In this document: positions 60,428-64,000 of the stretch, piece after piece
Position numbering within the stretch: the stretch's first letter is position 1
Layout: each line of letters begins with the position of its first letter
DNA from: Sphagnum magellanicum
Lineage: Eukaryota; Streptophyta; Sphagnopsida; Sphagnales; Sphagnaceae
Length of the DNA: 64,000 nucleotides
Assembly (NCBI GenBank): GCA_021904315.1
Contig: CM038913.1
Location: forward strand, 5,951,958 to 6,015,957
Reading direction: 5' to 3'
Program-made: the position numbers and the translations under genes
Notes under the pieces: generated by a model
What the model was told of the DNA's origin: nothing
Databases searched by the model: none
What the model saw: only the letters and a program-made list of their open reading frames with translations

Positions 60428-60815
60428 AAGTGTAATTCCAATGACAAAGATTCATCCAAGCTGGTTTCAGTATTTCATCCAAACGCAATTCTAATAAAGA
60501 TGATCATTCATTCATCGGAGCTGGTTTAGGTAAGATGATTATAAAATCTCATAATATTTTTTTATTTTTATAAGTGTAATAATTCTAATGACAATTATTC
60601 ATTGAAGCTGGTTTAGGTAAGACGATTATAAAATCTCATAAATATTTTATTTTATAAGTGTAATTCTAATGATGATGATTCATTGAAATTGATTTAAAAT
60701 AAGACGATTATAAAGTTTCATAATTATTTTTTCCCTACCAAGTGTAATTTCAGTGACGATGATTTATCGGAGTTGGCTTAAATAGAACGACTATAAAATT
60801 CCATAACATTTCATC
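60428..60815. repeat. Five-copy ~84-bp array just upstream of the B3 gene
   Basis: Units carry AAGTGTAAT, a C/T-AATGA block, ATTCAT(C/T)G(G/A)A, GCTGGTTTAGGTAAGA and CGATTATAAAATCTCATAA. AAGTGTAAT occurs at 60428, 60572, 60656 and 60740; a unit near 60485 has a diverged start. The array begins ~130 bp upstream of the B3 start codon on the minus strand, in the expected promoter. Confidence 0.85.
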
Positions 60816-61353
60816 ACACCAAATTCCAATTTGAAATTTGTTTAGCTCATTCTCAAATAAAAAGGCATGGATGTTTGCCCTTTTTCTTTTTCTTTTTTAA
60901 AAATCTTTTTATTAATTTTTTTAATTATTTAAATTATTTTAAATAATAATAATAATTTTTACAAATTTTCTTTTTTAACATCATATTCGTGAGAAAATTT
61001 TCAATATTTTCTCCATCAATTTGCATCTCCTTTTTTTTAAATAATTCAATTTGAATTCAATTCAATTGAATTTTAATCCAATTATTGCATTTAATTGAAT
61101 TCATGTTCAAACCAATATGTTTGAATTCAATTTATGAATTTAAATTCAATTCAATTTGATTTAATTAAATTAAATTTCAATAATTCAATGTGCATGCAAT
61201 GTCATTCAATATTTTCATTTGAATGGAACTGAATTTTCACAAAATTAATTTATTTTTTGAACATCAATTGATTAGTTGATTGTCATTAGTAATGCACAAC
61301 AACATGGAGCCTAAGTAATACGTAATTGTCACCAGGGAGAGAATCCACCCTTC
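60816..61353. other. AT-rich DNA, no gene seen
   Basis: AATTCAATT-type runs dominate 61040-61180. No gene, RNA or element was recognised. Confidence 0.5.
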
Positions 61354-61975
61354 AACCCTGAGCTTCTTTGGGTCAAATGGGTCTTTTGAATGAATGCAGG
61401 AGAAAATCCGGTGTCCTCCCCCTGCCCACCCGAAGGCTCTTAGGGTCAATTGGGGTCTTTGGAACGCACGAGAAATTCCACCTTCCACCCTGAGCTTCTA
61501 ATGGTCAATTGGTCTTTCCAATGCATGATTCATTCTGCCCCCCTCCACCCTGAGCTTCTTAGGGTCAACTGGTCTTTCAAATGCATGAGGAATTTTGCCC
61601 TTCAGTCTCAGAGAGATTCCGCCCTTGACCCTAAGCTTCTTAGGGTAAACTGCATTTTCACATGCATGTGACTGGCACATAAAAACATCCATAGGTCCTA
61701 ACCATTACTGGGAGTTCTGCCATTCACCCTAAGTTTCTTAAGGTCAACAATGCTTTCAAATGCATGCGACCGGCACATAGAGCATTGCCAGGTCTAACAA
61801 ATAGTGCGAGATTCTGCCCTTCACCCTAAGCTTCTTAGGGGCAATGGAGTGCCAAGTATGTTAGGTAATGGTCACTGGTAGGACTTTGATGGAGAGAGAG
61901 AGAGAGAGATTAAGCCCTTCACCCTTAGCTTCTTAGGGTCAACTATGCTTTCAAATGCATGTGACTGGCACATGG
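61354..61975. repeat. Eight-copy degenerate repeat with a CCCTAAGCTTCTTAGGG hairpin core
   Basis: Units start with ACCCTGAGCTTCTT or ACCCTAAGCTTCTTAGGG near 61354, 61430, 61488, 61548, 61628, 61727, 61822 and 61920, followed by GTCAACTxGTCTTTCAAATGCATG and, in the later units, TGACTGGCACAT. The core has 7-bp inverted arms (CCCTAAG/CTTAGGG) around CTT. Spacing is irregular (about 57-100 bp). Confidence 0.85.
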
Positions 61976-63622
61976 AACAAAATAGTCTACACAGTTCCGA
62001 ACGATGTGACGGAATCTCTCCCAAGTGCCGAGTACGTTGTATAATGGCCATTGCTTGGACCTGGCTTGTAGTCACCCACCACTCAACAGGGTCCTACCCA
62101 GTGGTTTTTTTTTTTTTTTTTTTTTTTTTTGGGAGGAAATTTTTTGTCATTTTTTCAACAAAAAAATTTGGGTAAATTTTTGGATATTAATATTATTAAA
62201 ATTAAAATTATTTTTCAAACGAATGGTAATGATACAACAAAAAATTTCTCTCTCTAGAAAAATATTTTAAATTATGTATTTGTGTGCAATAAACATTAAC
62301 GGGGCTTGTGCCGTTGTTGAGCACATAATATTATAATATTGAATGAATTTTTGAAAAGGCAAATAAATGATACTACCACCTTCTTTAACCCAAGTCTAAA
62401 TTCCAATTTTCACTAAAAAAACTTATTTTTGATTTTGATAATTGAATTTTCAATGACCAATTTTATTTTATTTTCCAAAATTCAATTTCTCATTTTGGGG
62501 GTGTTGTTGGTTGGAACATGACCAAACTTTTAAAAACAAGCTTCCTTCCTTAATACCCTAACCTAGGGTCAGTTTCCAAATGGACAAAACAAATAATAAA
62601 TTTTTTTTTTTTCAAAAAATGAAATCATTTTTTATAAAGTTGAAATTTTCTATTATTTCACAAAATATTATGATATTGTCATAGGAGGAGTGAAATTATA
62701 AAATTATTTAATTATGAAGGTTTTCAACACCTCAACTTCATATTTTCACAAAAATTCATTTCACTATTTTAAAGATTATTCAATAACAAAACTAACCCTA
62801 GGGTAAAAAAAAAGTATATGGAATTTTAATTTCAAGCTGACCAGTGTTGCCCAAGTAGGTTACCCAACTAATTAAATTGAATTTTGAATTTTTTTAAAAA
62901 AAATTCTAATGAGAAAGATATTAATTATGGAAAAAAAAAATTACATGAAAAAATGATACATAGAACACACAATTTCAGTTTTATGCCAATTTGTTTTTCA
63001 AAAATCTTACATGCTCATCATGTACTACTATTTTGTGATGATGGTGTTCTTTTTTTCCCCCAAAAATCTCATATGCTGATGTACTATTTTTTTAATGGAA
63101 TTTTTTTTTTCCAAAAATCTCACGTGCTCATCATGTACTATTTTTATTTATTGATGATGGAAAATAAAAATGAAATAAAATAATTTTTTGGCATGCTTGT
63201 TAATGTACTACTAATTATGTATTAGTACTACACATGCTACAATTGCTTGCAATCGCAGTCTTGCAAATTGCTGGCAGATCCAAAGTTGGTCGTGCGGTTT
63301 CAATGCATTTGTTCAAGTTTTTGAACACAAAAGGACTCAAATATTGTCACCATTAAGTTTAGTGTACAAACTTTTTTTTAAAATGTAGCATGTTTTTTGC
63401 TCACGTAAAAGTGAGGACAACAAACAATTATGGGGGGAAGACTAGTCCGGATGAAAAAACCATGGTAGAAAATCATTTTTAATGCTCCAAAATATATCTT
63501 GATCAAAAGTTGTAAGACAATAATTTTTATTTTAAAAATATTGGCAAAATTTTAAATTTTAAAATAAATTTTTAAAAAAAAACATGATAGAGCAAATACC
63601 CAAAACCCTATTTCTGATTTTT
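61976..63622. other. AT-rich DNA with homopolymers, no gene seen
   Basis: A T run of about 27 lies at 62105-62130. Three copies of a CCAAAAATCT(C/T)A(C/T) ATGCT ... ATGTACTA unit lie near 62999, 63060 and 63111. I recognise no gene. Confidence 0.5.
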
Positions 63623-63961
63623 TGGCCTTGCCTAGTACCAAGGCAAGGATATTGTGTTTAGATTCATTATAGAGTATAGTAGCTTAAGGGATTTTTAAAA
63701 AATAGGCCCCTAGTTAATAATAATAGGTCTATTTTTATATGAGGATTTTTGAAAAAGATGACATTTTGGCTTGTGTTGAAACTTGAAATTAGTTATAATA
63801 GAGTTATTATGATATCTTGAAAGGATTTTGGTTTCTTTTAGAGGATTTTTTGAAGATTAATATATTTTTTGCATGGTGAAATATTTGAGTTTTCATAATT
63901 CTTCTTTTGCCTTTAAGATACCTTTTTAATGTCAAATGGCAAAACCTCAATGAGACACACC
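63623..63961 (-). repeat. Dispersed repeat, copy B (inverted relative of 31890-32517)
   Basis: The reverse complement of this stretch matches 31890-32187 joined to 32461-32517, with blocks such as TTGGCTTGTGTTGAAACTTG and ATAGGCCCCTA. It lacks the ~273 bp found inside copy A. It may continue beyond the window end. Confidence 0.8.
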
Positions 63962-64000
63962 CATTGTTTTTTTCATTTCTTCATCTTATTTTTATTTTTT

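Noticed and set aside
61354-61975. CRISPR-like alternation of repeats and spacers
   Set aside because: Units are irregular and the 'spacers' are related to each other; the surrounding genes are plant nuclear genes.
1-64000. LTR retrotransposon, endogenous viral or Polinton-like sequence
   Set aside because: I saw no reverse transcriptase, integrase, protease, capsid or envelope-like motifs and no paired long terminal repeats of the expected form.
1-64000. tRNA, rRNA or known snoRNA genes
   Set aside because: No GGTTCRANNCC-type T-arm with a matching acceptor stem and no rRNA core sequence was found by eye; a covariance-model scan was not possible here, so small RNA genes could be missed.

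Overview
The window is nuclear DNA of a land plant. It carries a chloroplast-targeted chaperonin-60 beta gene with a transit peptide, a plant vacuolar-type amino acid transporter, a protein with four plant-specific B3 domains, and a decayed copy of a plant organelle RNA recognition (PORR) gene. Introns are GT-AG, mostly 100-800 bases. Short AAACCCTA (Arabidopsis-type telomere) tracts recur. The long AT-rich gene-poor stretches and two pogo-like transposase fossils would fit a non-flowering land plant, but I cannot name the species from the sequence. All exon models were built by hand from reading frame, splice consensus and remembered family sequence.

Layout. Positions 1-10 kb are gene-poor and AT-rich: a pogo-like transposase fossil (about 865-2720), a degenerate minisatellite and telomere-like tracts. 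An 11-exon AVT1-type amino acid transporter gene (+) occupies 10.9-15.2 kb, behind a leader with GA/CT microsatellites. From 15.3 to 32.5 kb there is no intact gene. This stretch holds a PORR pseudogene at 18.0-18.5 kb, several local tandem duplications, a second pogo-like fossil (24.1-25.9 kb), a 57-bp minisatellite and the first copy of a dispersed repeat.

The interval 32.7-60.3 kb is the gene-rich block. It holds a leucine-rich-repeat protein gene of the plant outer-arm-dynein-light-chain-1-like type (+, 35.2-38.7 kb, long leader from about 32.8 kb), a two-exon single-domain cupin (-, 41.3-42.3 kb), 14-exon CPN60 beta (+, 45.5-51.2 kb), an intronless SNU13/15.5K RNA-binding protein (-, 53.2-53.6 kb), and a 7-exon gene for a four-B3-domain protein (-, 54.7-60.3 kb). 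From 60.4 kb to the end there are only repeats and AT-rich DNA. The last repeat, at 63.6-63.96 kb, is an inverted relative of the one at 31.9-32.5 kb, so diverged inverted copies of one repeat bracket the gene block.

The genes are unrelated single-copy-style plant genes with no operon-like logic: vacuolar amino acid transport, an LRR scaffold of unknown role, a cupin, plastid protein folding, spliceosome/snoRNP assembly and DNA binding. The most interesting structures are these: the four B3 domains each split by a phase-0 intron at the same point; four ATAACCGG boxes in the CPN60 beta promoter; an ~84-bp five-copy array just upstream of the B3 gene; an 825-bp foldback element with ~190-bp arms between the LRR and cupin genes; a 24-nt microexon behind a (GT)n tract; and a 14-nt final coding exon in CPN60 beta. 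I saw no clear candidate for a wholly new biological system.
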